Positions 34,789 through 47,700 of a stretch of 64,000 nucleotides of DNA are shown here, one piece after another; positions within the stretch are counted from its first letter, which is position 1; each line of letters starts with the position of its first letter. Below the pieces are notes generated by a model that was not told the DNA's origin, did no database searches, and saw only the letters and a list, made by a program, of their open reading frames with translations. The DNA is taken from positions 22,308,501 through 22,372,500 of the forward strand of contig NC_068971.1 in assembly GCF_016808095.1 (NCBI RefSeq), given 5' to 3'. The position numbers and the translations under genes are program-made. The DNA is from Vigna angularis. Its lineage: Eukaryota; Streptophyta; Magnoliopsida; Fabales; Fabaceae.

Positions 34789-36323
34789 TGCTTCACTGGA
34801 TCATATTTTTTCTTCTGTATACGATAGAACATATGTAATCTCTGAGATTTTGTTAATGTAATTTTTCCCATTAGAGTCAAGTAATTTATCATACAGAAGA
34901 ATTTCTATATTCTAAAAGTCTTGCTTTTTCCATTCATGAATGGAGCTGAAGATTTGCCATTGATTTATGATCCTGACTTGCTTATATTGCTTATATATTT
35001 TTAAATCCCATAAGTGATGAGAATGGAGATTGGAAAAGACATTTGACCTCAACTTTCTTGTAAGGTTTCTATACAAGGACTAGATTGCTTTTTGTTACCA
35101 ACCTTTCCACGTTATATATTGGCAATATTTCCAAACGTTAGGAACATATATATCATCATTGCTAGAGCTGTAGCCTGCAGGGAATTCAAATATCTGAACT
35201 TCAAAATCCAATAAAAGTAATTCAACAATTCTAATTCAAATTTAACTCCCATTTGTTTAGATTATATTGCATTTCAGTCGAGTGTGCATAGTATTAGCAG
35301 CATGACATTGCAACCCCCTATTGGATCAAGGTTGAAATGGGAATTTGAACAGAGTTTGAAATTTTTTCACAAATAATACTTAAAAAAAGAATTTGAAAAT
35401 TTTTCACAAATAATACTAGACTTTGTTTGTAAGAATTAAACTGTATGTACACAGGTTTAAATACCTAATGATTTTTTAAAACATTTAAAAATACAATAAA
35501 AGATAACATATCAAAACTCATTTTTATACCGATTCACTTAATTTGAGTTTTTTTTTTCTTTTAACCATTCTTAGAGAGTTTTATTAACTTTAACAATTTA
35601 TCCCGAGTTAAACAAATTAAGTATTTTAAATCACTATTGATTATCCAAAATAACAATGTGTTTTTAAAACAAGTACAGATGAAAAGTTTTCTTATAGAGG
35701 ATATGATCGATACACAATGTAGATATGAAAAGATCTGTTACAAAGATATTTTCTTAAAGTTAGATGACACACTATCAAAAACAAAGAATTTTGATAGAAT
35801 AAGAGTATGTGTAATTAATTCCTTGTTTTCTTCTTCATGCGGTCTTCAATCTATAAGCAATTTCAAAAAAAAATGGTTACTCTGGACCATTGACTTTGAG
35901 AGAGTTGTTTTAGTCTTTAATTAGTTGTCAAATGCTATTGTGCTTTTACAAATGATATCGATGTACGAAATGGTAAAAAAACATTGAAGAAACATTCCTG
36001 AAATGTCTTTATATCTCTTAACATTCTACTAAATAAAGCATTTGTCCTTAAAGGAATTGCACAAATAAAAAGAGATATTATGCAACAAACAAAAAATTAT
36101 ATTCGTACATTAGATCTAAAACATTAGATGTTTAGTATAATGTTTAGCGTAATCAGTGTATTATAACGTTTAGTATAATTTGTTTATCATATTATTTAAA
36201 GTGGTTTGTTTTCTATATGGTTTAAGATATTATTGTAGAGTTATCCTAAACAATCTTTTAAATAGACATTGTTTCAAAATAAAGAATCTTTAAAAATATT
36301 GTCTTAACAAAAATACCTATGCA
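34789..36323. other. AT-rich intergenic DNA, no gene seen
   Basis: A 95-codon plus frame at 35637-35924 has no recognisable domain. A short duplicated word (GAAAATTTTTCACAAATAAT) occurs near 35360 and 35395. Confidence 0.5.
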
Positions 36324-36328
36324 TTTTT

Positions 36329-36863
36329 TGTTGTAGAAGATGACAATAAAAGAACAAAGATCGTGAACATAGGATTTTTCGTCCTTAAGGACTTATCCGC
36401 AGTATTGCGCAAGCCCCCAAGATACAACAAGAACTTCTCATAATTTCTGAGGATCACAAAACTAGCAAGGATCTCTAAAAAGAGTATAAAATAAACCCAG
36501 AATAATTTTAGAAAAAGAAGAAAAGAGAAAGAATGAAACTAATAGAAGAGAGAATGAGAGAAGAGTGGTTTCTAATGATATATTTTGGAGTAAATGAAGT
36601 GCTCTATTTATAGAGCATGAAAAGGAGTAATTCAAGGGAAAAAAATCTTGAGGAAGAAGCTTCCCGAAACTAATTGCGTGCCTTACGAATGAGCGAAACC
36701 ACTCTTTGAACATGGATGATCCCGAGCGAGACTTGCGGATGAGTGGTTTTGACCACTTGGAGTTGCAACATTCCAACGTTTCTTGTGGAACATGAACAAC
36801 CAAACCAGCTTAGATATTTTTCAATATTAGTATAACGACACTATAGCACTCCTTTTTATAACA
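36329..36863 (-). repeat. 3' LTR of the old copia element (535 bp)
   Basis: Homologous along its length to 43953-44480. CTATAAATAGAGC on the minus strand near 36610 is a likely TATA box. An open frame on the minus strand here is incidental. Confidence 0.9.
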
Positions 36864-36880
36864 ATCGCCCACATATTTTT

Positions 36881-36882
<2 letters not shown>

Positions 36883-36951
<69 letters not shown>
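36883..36951. repeat. (AT)n microsatellite
   Basis: About 69 bp, lying 20 bp from the 3' LTR of the old copia element. Confidence 0.95.
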
Positions 36952-36960
<9 letters not shown>

Positions 36961-37699
36961 ACATAAAAGATGAAAAAGACAGAAGAGAAATTATCCTGGG
37001 TTTCATAAGATGTAATGCATCAGAGCTGATATAGAAAGCTATATGAACCAGTCCTAGATAAGAAACTTAACACACAATGTAGTTGGTATAACAAGCCATA
37101 TGAACTAAGGACACTTGACATGTATTAGAGGTTTATCAATCACAATACACCCCCACAATCCTTGTTGTTAGCGTTGTATTATGCTTACTAGGTCATGCAC
37201 GTGCCCAGTATTCATGAGTACTCTAGAGATCATGCTAAGATCTCATGCAAGTGACACCACTTGACACTCATATAGGTGATTTCATCAAGTGTATGCTGCA
37301 AATCATACATCACCCGTAAGGGACATGAAGATCATTAAAAACTTTGTTTAATTATAAAGTTTAACCTCTCAGTAATGTAGTCTCTAGCACTTTCACACAC
37401 ACAATAGGAATGGACATATTTGATTTAAAATCAAATTAGTGATATTAGAATTAACAAGTGACTTGTTTTTTCCATTATGAACTTTATTCATGGGATCTCC
37501 AATCACAAAGGTTGGGTTACCATCACTTGTTTGTTAGTTAGTGGCTTAAGTCTCGTTTCCCTCGATTTTCTAAGATCATATTTCTTCCCAAGGGTTTTGT
37601 CAGAGGATCTGCTAGATTCCATTTCGACTTCATATAGCCAATGGAAATAGTTTCACTCTTTAGTAGCTACTTCACCAAATTGTGTCTCAATTGTATATA

Positions 37700-39125
37700 T
37701 CTACACTTTAGTTATAGCTATTGTCGATTGGCAATCACAGTGTATTGACATTGATGGGGTTGGTTTCATTCCTAGTGGAATGTTTGCTAAGAAGTTTTTC
37801 AACCACTCAGTCTCACTATCAATCATCTCAAAAGCGACAAACTCATATTTCATTGTTGATCTTGCAATAATTGTTTGTCTGACTGATCTCCATATAATCG
37901 CATCACGTCCAAGTGTGAATACATAACCACTAGTAGATTTTGTGTCATTTGAATATCAGAGATCTAGTTAGCATCACTATACCCTTCTGGTACAGCGGAA
38001 AGTCCAGTATATTCAATGGCAAAATTCATTGAACCTCTTAAGTATCTCATAAGCTTGGAAAGTACATTCCAATGTTCTTGATTTGGACATTGAGTGTACC
38101 TACTCGGTCTACCTACTACATAAGCAATATATGATCTAGAAAAGCTCATCAAGTGTAGTAATCTCCCAATTATCTAGGCAAATTGAGGTTGACATATAAA
38201 TTCTCCTCTATTTTTTATTAATTTAGAGTTAGCATCATAAAAGGTACTCACAAGCTTGAAATCATAATATCCAAACTTCTTAAGAAGTTTCTCAATGTAT
38301 TGTTCTTGGGATAGAAATGTATTATCTCCCTTCCTTATGATTCTAACACCTAAAATTACATTGGCTTCTTCACTCATGTTTTTCATTTCAAAGTTCGATC
38401 CTAGAAACAGTTTAGTTCTAGCAACAATTTCATTGAATGTACCATAAATTAACATGTAATCCACATACAAACATATAATGACAAAATCACCATTTTCAAA
38501 TTTAGAGTACACACAATTATCAGCATCATTAGGTTAAAAACCATCACATAGCAATACATTATCAAGTTTTTCATGCCATTGTTTTGGTGCTTGTTTCAAC
38601 CCATACAAAGATTTTTAAAGTTTACATACTTTATTCGCTTGACCAGGTACAACACACCCTTAAGGTTGAGTCATATAAATGTCCTCCTCCAAATCACCAT
38701 TCAAAAAGGCAATTTTATCATCCATTTGGTGTATCATTAGCATATGGATGGCTGCAAAGACTAACAATACTCGAATAGATGAAATTCTAGTCATAAGGGG
38801 TAAAAGTGCCAAAATAATCTATATTGGGTTTTTGAGTAAAACATTTTGCTACTAACCTTGACTTATATTTCTCTATAGATCAATCAGAATGATACTTTTT
38901 CTTAAAGATTCATTTACAACCAATGGATTTTGCTTCTTTAGGCAAATCTACTAAGGTCCAAGTATATTTTTTCTGAATTGATTTAATTTCAGTCTTAATG
39001 GCTTTATCCCATTGTTTTGCATCAGGAGCATTAATAGCTTCTACAAAGCTACTTAGATGATTATCAACTAGATAGGTATAGAAATCATTATCAAATGAAG
39101 CTATCAAATTAATACTACTTTTCAA
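37700..39125 (-). pseudogene. Copia reverse transcriptase and RNase H, decayed
   Basis: The RT N-terminal block (DAKQWDKAIKTEIKSIQKKY, then WTLVDLPKEAK) lies at 38910-39125. The palm/thumb (VIICLYVDYMLIYG ... SEEANVILGVRI ... LSQEQYIEKLLKKFG) is at 38174-38512, and RNase H (GRPSRYTQCPNQEHW ... YSDAN) at 37964-38152 with decayed continuation to about 37700. The catalytic YVDD motif is YVDY here (about 38455-38469), losing the second Asp. Stops and frame breaks between the blocks exclude an active enzyme. Confidence 0.88.
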
Positions 39126-39419
39126 GGCAACTTCAGTATTGCCAAGTAGTATTCAAGAAGGTAGATAGGGCTAAAGTAACCCTGAGTCGTCTCCTAACGA
39201 ACACGGAATTGCTTTTGAATATCTGACTCTTACGAATGCTATGCAATGCTTATGGATAAAAGTAATATTTGGAAAGAACAAATAAGAAACTTAAAAACAA
39301 TTACGATGAAATAGGCTAATTCCACTGCTTTTCCAAGATAGATTCATCATCGGTTATTCACGGATAATTGTTCAATTAATTATTGTTTAAGTTTCAAATT
39401 AGTTAAAGTACATTCTTAA

Positions 39420-39725
39420 TTAATTTGAGGGCAATCATGCATTTAACCAAAGTAAATTCTCAATCAAATGCAAAACCATTCTAGATTATTCACAATGAAT
39501 TCAACCAAAGTACATTCTCAATCAAATTCTATTGTGTTTAATCATGTCTATTCTTAAATCTCCTAACCAAGTTAAAAGTTAATCAATCAAAGTAAATTCT
39601 CAATTAATTATAGTTGAAATTATTACTACCAACCAAAGTACATTCTCAATTGATAGTAAAAACCATTTAATCATATGAAAGTTCCTAAATTAAATCAAAG
39701 TAGATTCTCAATTAAACCTAGAAAC
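39420..39725. repeat. Dispersed array of an 18-20 bp motif inside LTR copy C
   Basis: At least six copies of AACCAAAGTACATTCTCAAT (A/C and T/C variable) spaced irregularly at 30-65 bp. Confidence 0.85.
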
Positions 39726-40329
39726 CCTAGAACTCATATAATCAATATGCATGTAGATTCAAACACATTATGATGCAAAAATCTTTACTTTTAACAAGAT
39801 AGAGAGATGAAAGACATAGAGAGAGAACAACTTAAATCAATAACCAAAGTAAACAATTGCATTAACTCAATCTAACCTCAGAATCCATAATGGAATTACA
39901 ACAGAATAGCCATAGATGTTTAGCTCTTCATGAATGGAGTTGAATACAAGATGAAAGAAAAGAGAGAGAGAAGTGGTGAATGAATTAAGTGAAGTCCCTT
40001 TTCTGCCTCCCCTGGGTCTCTTAATATAGGGCTTGCTTGGGCTTGGACTCTAAATATTCAATTGAAAGAATCTTTTATCTCATATCTTCCAAATAACTAA
40101 AAGATTTAGATAATTATAACATTATTTGGAAGATATTTTCTGTTAATATTCTCAAATTAAATTAATTTAACAACTGAATTTTATCTTTTAGCTTTTTTGA
40201 CTTTCCAAAATTGCATAAATGCCCTGAAATTTCTTTTATCTACACTTTAGCCCCTTCAGAATTCTTCAAAATTGCACCAGAAACCCTTGTTGACCAGCTT
40301 TGACCAGAGGAGACCCAGCTTGCACGCAC

Positions 40330-41130
40330 CAATCAGGGCTTCACACGTGGCTGCCATCTTCCTTCCCTAATTAGGGTTTCAGATTGGGAAAAGGGCTTCC
40401 CCCTTTGTCGTCTGCCTGCGCCGCGATTTGGAGATGGTGCACAGATTAACCCGCGTAACGGCCTTCTCAGTGGTGATGATACTTCTGTCTCTGGGTTTTC
40501 TGAATGCAGGTCTGGCTTTGATGCAGGTTCCATGGTGTTACGGTGGTGCGAGAATGGAGAAGATGAACGGTGGTGATGGTTGATGGTGTTTATGTGCGTG
40601 AGGCAGACGGGTTTCGCGATGGCGAGGAAGATGGTGGGGATGACGGTCTAGGGTTCGATTGTGCAACCTGGGAATCGCATTTGATGGTGGCGCGACATGG
40701 AGAAGCTGTGGTGAAGATGATGGATGGTGGCGAAGGTCGCGGTGGCTGGTGCGTGTTCGATGGTTTGTGCGTGAGAAGAGTGGTGTCGCGACGGCTGGCG
40801 TGGAGGAGGTGCTCGCGGACGATGGAAGCGGAGAACACGCGTCTGGTCTCGCGATGGCGGCAGCTTCACAACGGCGAGACTGGTTTTTTGGATCTGCGGC
40901 ATGGTGGCAAACTCGCGGTCTGGGGAAGGTGGTGCGACATGGTGGTTGCCTCTCGCGAGGAAGAAGAAAGGTTGCGCGATGAAGGAGAAAGTGCTCTCGT
41001 GGTGGTCATGGTGGCGCTGCTGGCGGCGCATGGTTGCGGCAAGATGGTGACCAACGGTGGTTAGGTGGTTGTCCGGTGACAGAGCGATGGTGCTGAGGTT
41101 GGCGGCGGAGCGGCGCGGCGGCAGTTAACG
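40330..41130. other. GC-rich block inside LTR copy C
   Basis: Markedly higher in GC than the rest of the LTR, with GATGGTGGCG / CTCGCGA words repeated. Long frames occur on both strands (a 164-codon one at 40570-41064 on plus), but residues are low-complexity and overlapping frames are equally open. I read it as repeat-driven, not as a gene. Confidence 0.6.
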
Positions 41131-41963
41131 GCTAGGGTTGGGAATTAGGGTTTCTTTGTTAGAGAAGATGATGATGTGGCAAGGGAGGTGATGTGGCGGC
41201 ATGTGGTTGGCTAGATCTGTGTGGGGAGGATTTGGACAAGTGGCATGATCTGGTGGAGTCTAGCTTAGGAGGGGTATGGGTAGGGAAATTTAGGAGGTGT
41301 ATTTAGAATAGGGTTACTGTTTGGCTTAGTATTGAGCCTGTTTAAGAGAAGAGGGGTGTATATAGGGAAATTGGGAGGTGCAAGGGTAAAAGTTGTCTGT
41401 TTGGCCCATATGTACATTATTTTCCAAATAAAATCTGATTTTGGGCCTTGAATTGCCATTTGGATCAATAGAACTTATAATTTCAGCTGCACAAATAAAC
41501 GTAAGAACATCCAAAAATATTTTATGCGTTAAAACTCACTTTTTATGTCTCTTTAATTCCCAAACCCAACAATTCCAATCATCACAAATTCACTTAAAAT
41601 CAATCATTTAAGCACAATTATCCTATCAAAAATTTGAATTTTAAAGCATAAATGTGGGCATAAATATGCACTCATCACCTTCCTATATCTTTTACTTCTT
41701 CTTAATTCCTCACACAAGGCATCACTATTATTATTATTTACAGGTTAAGACGTCTCACTAACCTTTAAAGGAAAAACATGTTCAAAAACCTTTCAAGTAT
41801 ATCACTTTTAAGAACTAGAAACCTATAGGCAACACTATGTTCAGCATAGCCTTAGAACATGCAATCAGAGAGGTTTTAGAGCTTACTTTCCTTTTCTTAG
41901 GATCGGGTAACATCACCTTAGCTAGGCACTCCCATACTTTTATATATTTAAGGTTAGGTTAGG

Positions 41964-42533
41964 TTAATAACCTCTCCATAGCTCATAAGGAGTTCTACCA
42001 GTTTTCTTATGAGGTATTTTATTTTGTAAAAAATACACAGTAAGCAAGGCTTCTCCCCAAAGGTTATCAGGTGCACTAGAACTAATAAGCATCACATTCA
42101 TCATCTCCTTAAGAGTCTTATTCTTTCTCTCAGCTACTCCATTAGGCTCAGGTGAATATGGTGAGGTTACTTCATGGATCTTACCTTCTTTAACACAAAA
42201 GTCATTAAATAACACATACTCATCACCTCTATCTGATCTAATCCTCTTAATTTTCTTATTCAATTGATTTTCTACTTCTGCTTTATAGGTTAGAAACACA
42301 TTAAAGGCTTCATCTTTATGTTTGATTAAATACACTTTAGTGTATCTAAAATAATTATATATAAAAGTTACGAAATAACTTTTACCTCCTCTAGATATGG
42401 TTTGTATTAAATGAGTTAGATCACTATGAATTAGCCCTAAGAATTCAATTTGGCAATCTACAGAATAACATGTTTTCTTGGTTATTTTAGATTCTATACA
42501 TATATCACATTTACTACTTTGTTTATCATGCAT
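41964..42533 (-). pseudogene. Copia integrase core
   Basis: About 190 residues open: a zinc-binding end (CDICIESK), the first catalytic Asp (LIHSDLTH), the second (RIRSDRGDEY) and the Glu (NGVAERKNKTL), then PDNLWGEAL and TPYELW. Upstream, the GAG-pre-integrase and protease parts are broken by stops, so this is an open island in a dead element. Confidence 0.88.
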
Positions 42534-42659
42534 ATTAATTAATCCTAGTCCTTATAATTTCATAACATACGAAGAATTCAAATTTCCTAATCTAGCATGT
42601 CATATATCATATGAGTCAACAATATAAGCAGAAGAAGATGATTCATTAATATTTTAAAA

Positions 42660-43939
42660 AATGTTAAGTACAAAGAGACCTTGACCACAATATCTCTTCT
42701 CCACAAAAACATTATTTTTTGTCATTATAATTTTGTCAGACTCAAATGACACTTTAACCCCCACTTTTCCTAGTAGTGCTATAGAGATTAAATTAACTCT
42801 TATTGATTGTACATGTAGCACATTACTCAAGGCCAGAGTTTTTCTAGATGTGAGTTTGAGAATAACTTTCCTTTTTCCCAGAACAGGAATGGTCTTGGAA
42901 TCACCAAGGTAAACGTGTTATTTTTCATCCCCTACACTAGTGTAAGAGGTAAAAACACTTTTGTTTGCACAGATATGCCTGGTAGCACCAGAGTCTCACC
43001 CACTTGCTTACATTGGTTATTAGATTTACTTGAGAAATAACCGCGGCAATAATGTCATCTCCTTCTGTTATATTTTCCTTATGATGATTGTCGTTTCTTG
43101 CTCTACGCCTGCACTATGGTGCATAATGGCCCAACTTCCCACAGACGAAGCAATTTCCTTTCTTCTTAAAGGTGGAGTTAGATGCGTTGGGGCGAGACTT
43201 TCGAAAATAATTTTTCCCATTGCGATTAGGTTTATGTTCGTACCTTTTTGGAGCAGGTCTGTCTTTTACCATGTTTGGCCCTCACAACAACACACTCTTT
43301 CATGTTGGTATCTTTAATAATTATGTTAGTGATCAGCTCTAAAAGTGACATTTGCTTGTGTCTGTGTTTCAGTTGTTGCTTGTAATCAACCCAGGAAGGC
43401 GGTAGTTTCTCGATTAGAAGCTCTAAAACAAATTCATCTAGTAGAAGAACATTCTCCATTTTGATATCTTCGAGCAGCTTGTGGTACTCATTGATTTTTG
43501 ACTTTATGTCCTTGTCTTTAACCATTTTCCAGAGATAGTAAGTCCCAATAATGAACCTTTGTCTGACAATACCATCAGCGGTGTATTTGAGAATTAATGA
43601 ATCACAAATGCCTTTCGCTTCCTTATAGGAACAATACACATCGAACAAATCGTTAGAGAGTGCACTAAGTAAAGTATGTCAGCATACCTTGTTTGCATGA
43701 ACATAATCTTCAACTTGTTTCAAATTTGGAGGGAGACTAGAGTTAGGTTTTGAAGATGAAAGAGCAAAGACGACTTCATACATGTCTAAGAGGGTTGACA
43801 CACGTTCTTGCCAGCGTCGAAAATTTTGACCAAAGAAGACTTCAATTTTTTATACATCCGAAAAAGGTTTCGAGAAGACCGTCTGTGTTTCGAAAATAAT
43901 ATTTTGATTCTCTGAGATTGAGTTGTTATTGTCAGCCAT
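42660..43939 (-). pseudogene. Copia gag and protease, decayed
   Basis: Gag starts at ATG 43939 (MADNNNSISENQ). Its centre at 43232-43648 reads IIGTYYLWKMVKDKDIKSKI, then PPSWVDYKQQLKHRHKQMSL. A CCHC knuckle NCFVCGKLGHYAP with a stop before the last Cys lies near 43120-43160. The protease motif DSGATRHICANKS lies near 42960-43000, followed by LGKRKVILKLTSRKTLALSN-type text. Several stops interrupt it. Confidence 0.8.
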
Positions 43940-43952
43940 AAATCCTGAAGAT

Positions 43953-44480
43953 TGTTGTAGAAGCTGACAATAAAAGAATAAAGATCACGAACAAAGGATT
44001 TCCCAAGGATCATTGTCCTTAAGGACTTATCCGCAGTGTATTGCATAAGCTCCCAAGATACAACATGAATTTCTCAGAATTTCTGCCGAACTAGCAAGGA
44101 TCTCTAAAAAAAGTATAAAATAAATCCAAAAAATATTTAGGAAAAGAAGAAAAGAGAAAGAATAAAACTAATATAAGAGAGAATGAGAGAAGAGTGATTT
44201 ATGATGATGTATTTTAAAGTAAATAAAGTGCTCTATTTATAGTATGAAAAGGAGTGATCCAAGAAAAAAATATCTTGCAAAAAAAGCTTCTCGAAACTGA
44301 TTTCTGCCTTGCATATGAGGCAAACCACTCTTTGAACATGAATGATCCAGGGCGAGACTTGCGGATAAGTGGTTTTGACCACTTGGAGTTGCGACATTCC
44401 AACATTTCTTGAGGAACGTGAACAACCAAACCAACTTAGATATTTTCCAACGGCACTGTAGGCACTCTTTTTTATAACAT
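43953..44480 (-). repeat. 5' LTR of the old copia element (528 bp)
   Basis: Partner of 36329-36863, with shared blocks such as CTTGCGGATAAGTGGTTTTG (inverted sense). Overlapping short minus-strand frames are shadows of this repeat. Confidence 0.9.
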
Positions 44481-44706
44481 TTTTCACTTTCATTTTATCA
44501 AAATACTGAGGATTTACGTTACTTTTTGTTAAACATTCTGAACATTGATCGTTACCAAAAAAGAGTGTTTACCATATTGGATACGAGTGCTAGGTAGCAT
44601 ATGTTAATGCTAGTGACATTTAGCGCACTTTGTGGTTTCCACAGAGGTTAATATTCAGCTGTTGTGACATATTCATTAATTACACCAAATGAACTCCTTG
44701 TGCCTC
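44481..44706. other. Spacer between the old copia element and the phosphatase gene
   Basis: Probably contains the 3' UTR of the minus-strand phosphatase gene; no separate gene seen. Confidence 0.5.
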
Positions 44707-47700
44707 TTAAATCGAAGTAGTAAAATCTCCGCACACACTCCGAGGAACAGCACATATATCAGGTTGTCTCACTATGTAAATTTGATCCCCAACTTCCTTG
44801 TACGAGTCCTGATTACGATACCAAGTCCACAAAGCCCACGTTTCATTTTTGACCTGCATGACACATTGAAACACCACAGATGAGTGAAAATTCTGATACT
44901 TTCTTCAGCCAATTTGCGGTTCCACAAGCTAGTAACGCAAATGCCCTAAGAGGTCAAAAAATTAAAAATATATATACAATTTGCAACTATTTGACTCCTC
45001 TAAAGTGAGGGAAGTACATTTTAGAATATAAAGTACAATAATAACCCTTTATTAAATATAAATTGTTGAGATTGTATTTATCTTCAAATTTTGTATAGTG
45101 TATATGATTTTATCGTATTACTAAACAGTTGATTATCCGATCAATGATTGTGAGTATGCTTTATTCAGAAAGTTTATATATTTTTCATTTAAAAGAAACC
45201 AAATCCAGTGTAATACAATTTTGAAAGGTTGTATAATCTCAGAAGTGTTATTTAGCTTTAGCAACACAGTAGCATTCTAGCGTAACAAACGTGATATAAA
45301 AAAGCTTTATAGTGTAACTATCCACCAGTTCATTAATGTTTAGTACGCACAACTGCTAGTATGGATTTATTGAATATAAATGAAACTTGTACCACCATGC
45401 TTGGGGTGAGGTAGGAAAGGAGTGGTACCTCTAGAATCCCATAGCCAAAGCTAGTTTCTCTGAAAGCACTGTAATCTGGCTGGTGATCCCAACAGAACTC
45501 ACTCTCTTGGTCAAATGTAAAATTTGTTGCACAAAAGCCACCCATAAAATGATCAGGAGTACTTAATGGATCAGGACAATGACCAGGCTCGTCTGCAAAT
45601 TTGATTGCCATCTTCTCTCTGTTACCCCCATCCCCAACTGCAATATGCACAGGACCACAGGGATCTAAACTGTAATTGTAAACCCGATTGGACCTCTCAT
45701 AAGCATGAACCTGTTATTCAATTTAAGTAAAAAGCATAAGCTTAGGCTTAATTCATATATGTTTGACTAAGTACACGTGCATATATGCGTTAAGCAGATC
45801 AGACAATACGTATTCCAATTTGATTCAGAAAAAACAATCATTAATCATTTGATAACCAGATGTTCAGATTGCTTTTATTTAATTATTATATGCTGCAATA
45901 CGAACACAGGTTAAGCTTTTAGAATGTAAAAGAACAAACCAAAATTGATTATCGTCATTTAATTTATTAGGACTAAGGATGACTCACATGTCCATTAAAT
46001 ACTATATCCACACCATACGAGTATAACAGGTTTTCCATCTCCACCCTCATGCACTCTGCTTCTTTATAATGAACTTCATAAGAACTATACCATGGTGGAT
46101 GCCAAGTAGCTATAAGCCAGGGAGTTATTGATCTATCAACACTTGCCAGATCCCTCTCCAGCCATTTGTATTGTTCACCTGCCATAGTAATAAGCATCTC
46201 AGGTAACACGCAGCAGGAAATAAACGAGTCAACAGCACTTGAATTGATTACAATGTAAATTTTAAACACATTCAAGCACCATTTAATTGTTCTATCCACT
46301 ATCACTGATAATTTATACTTGCCTATATTTCTACATCTTATATCTTCTCCTTGTTCGCTTTGATTGTAACTTGTAATAACAAAATCACATTGCTGCACTT
46401 TCAAAATTTAGGCCATGTGTTAGGCTTCTTTTGATTGAATTTCTGAATTAAGGCAAGAGTATCAGACAAGAAAATTTTCTTCCACATTCAGGTTAAAATG
46501 TGCTTGTCATTCATATCATACAAAATACATGGTCAATCAAAGTAGTTTTACTAGTAGTAGTACGTAAGTGGATCCAAATATATGACAAACTCAAATTACA
46601 TTCCACATTCTTGAGAAGCAGGGGTAAAATGAAGTTTCACAAGGGTCATCCTCTTAGCTCGTTATCTTTTCATTTTCAGTTGTATTTACTCGGATGGTCC
46701 AAGTTTAAAAGTAACGTACAATGAAGTTTCACGAGGGTCATTCTCTTGGCTCGTTGTCTTTTCATTTTAAGTTGCAGTATCTAATCTGGTGGTGCTAGCT
46801 TAAAAGTAATTGGCCCATTAGTGTTGACAATTAACGGATAGGAACTTGGGTATTATGGGTACTCAAGTCCCACATCAAATAGCATGGCTTTGGTACAGTA
46901 TATAAGTATTTGGTTCATCTTCTTTTACTGGTTAACATTTCTTGCAATATTGTATCTGATCTGTTGTCTCTCGAACAAGGACTGAAAAGTGTGCCTACTG
47001 AATCAATAATACTAAGAAGTGACAAATCCATAAATCAATTAAAACAAAATTGACATCACCGTGTAAAGGGGTAGAACAAGGAAATACCGTTTTTATAATA
47101 ATTAATATAAGCTCCGAGCATAATAAAATGAATGCCCCCAGCATTGAAAGAGTAGTATAATGTAGATAAAGATCCACTTTCTTCAGAGGGGAATGCAAAC
47201 CTAGAACTGTAGGCTACAAATGTCTTGTTATCGGCCTGTTCTTCTGTTTCATGGTTTCCTTCTACCACCATTATTGGAACTTTAGAAATTAGGTTTTGCA
47301 TAAACCTGGAATCATTCAGTTATGGTACCATAAGAAGATATAATATAAAATATAATGTCACGGTGTTCTTTTGTCAGCCTTAAACTATTGTCTTGAAATT
47401 ATACAATTTGTCTACGTACCTTCCCCAATAGTCCCATCGAGGCTGGTATGATTCATGTATAGGACTTTGTGGAAACGTGCATTTATAACAGTCCGCGCCA
47501 GTTCCATTTGTGAGATACAGATTCGCATAGGATACATCACCAATCAATAGAAGAAGATCAGGTTCATTATTAGTCAGGTGACCTATGGTAGTAGTTGTAT
47601 TATAAGTGAGACCAAGATCTCCTACTATAGCTACTTTGCCAGGGTAGCTATGTGGACCAGAAATTGGCATGGTCCTGAAATAGTTTATATCACTCATGGC

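Larger units (their letters stand above)
39140..41677 (-). repeat. Solo LTR of the TGATGAG Ty3/gypsy family (copy C) inside the copia element
   Basis: On the minus strand it begins TGATGAGTGCATATTTATGC at 41677 and ends near CTACTTGGCA at 39140. The end includes GGAGACGACTCAGG, matching the terminal block of copies A and B. Copia coding text stops at one edge (SSINLIASF) and resumes at the other (LRRSKRYRK), which supports an insertion between integrase and RT. The 5 bp flanks do not match, so one border is uncertain by some bases. The interior holds an array of CCAAAGTAAATTCTCAAT-like repeats and a GC-rich block. Confidence 0.72.
36329..44480 (-). mobile_element. Old Ty1/copia retrotransposon with both LTRs, interrupted
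   Basis: LTRs at 36329-36863 (3') and 43953-44480 (5') have TGTTATAAAA...CTACAACA ends on the minus strand and differ by many substitutions and small indels, so the insertion is old. TTTTT flanks both sides. Gag, protease, integrase, RT and RNase H are recognisable in that order on the minus strand, but with many stops. A 2.5 kb foreign LTR sits between integrase and RT (39140-41677). The gag ATG (43939) is only 13 nt from the LTR and there is no TGGTATCAGAGC primer site. A purine tract GTGGGCGAT (minus strand, 36864-36872) precedes the 3' LTR. Confidence 0.9.

Noticed and set aside
35637..35924. 95-codon plus-strand frame
   Set aside because: No domain or conserved motif seen; probably chance in AT-rich DNA.
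40570..41064. 164-codon plus-strand frame in LTR copy C
   Set aside because: Opposite and overlapping frames are equally open, residues are repetitive, and it lies inside a defined LTR.
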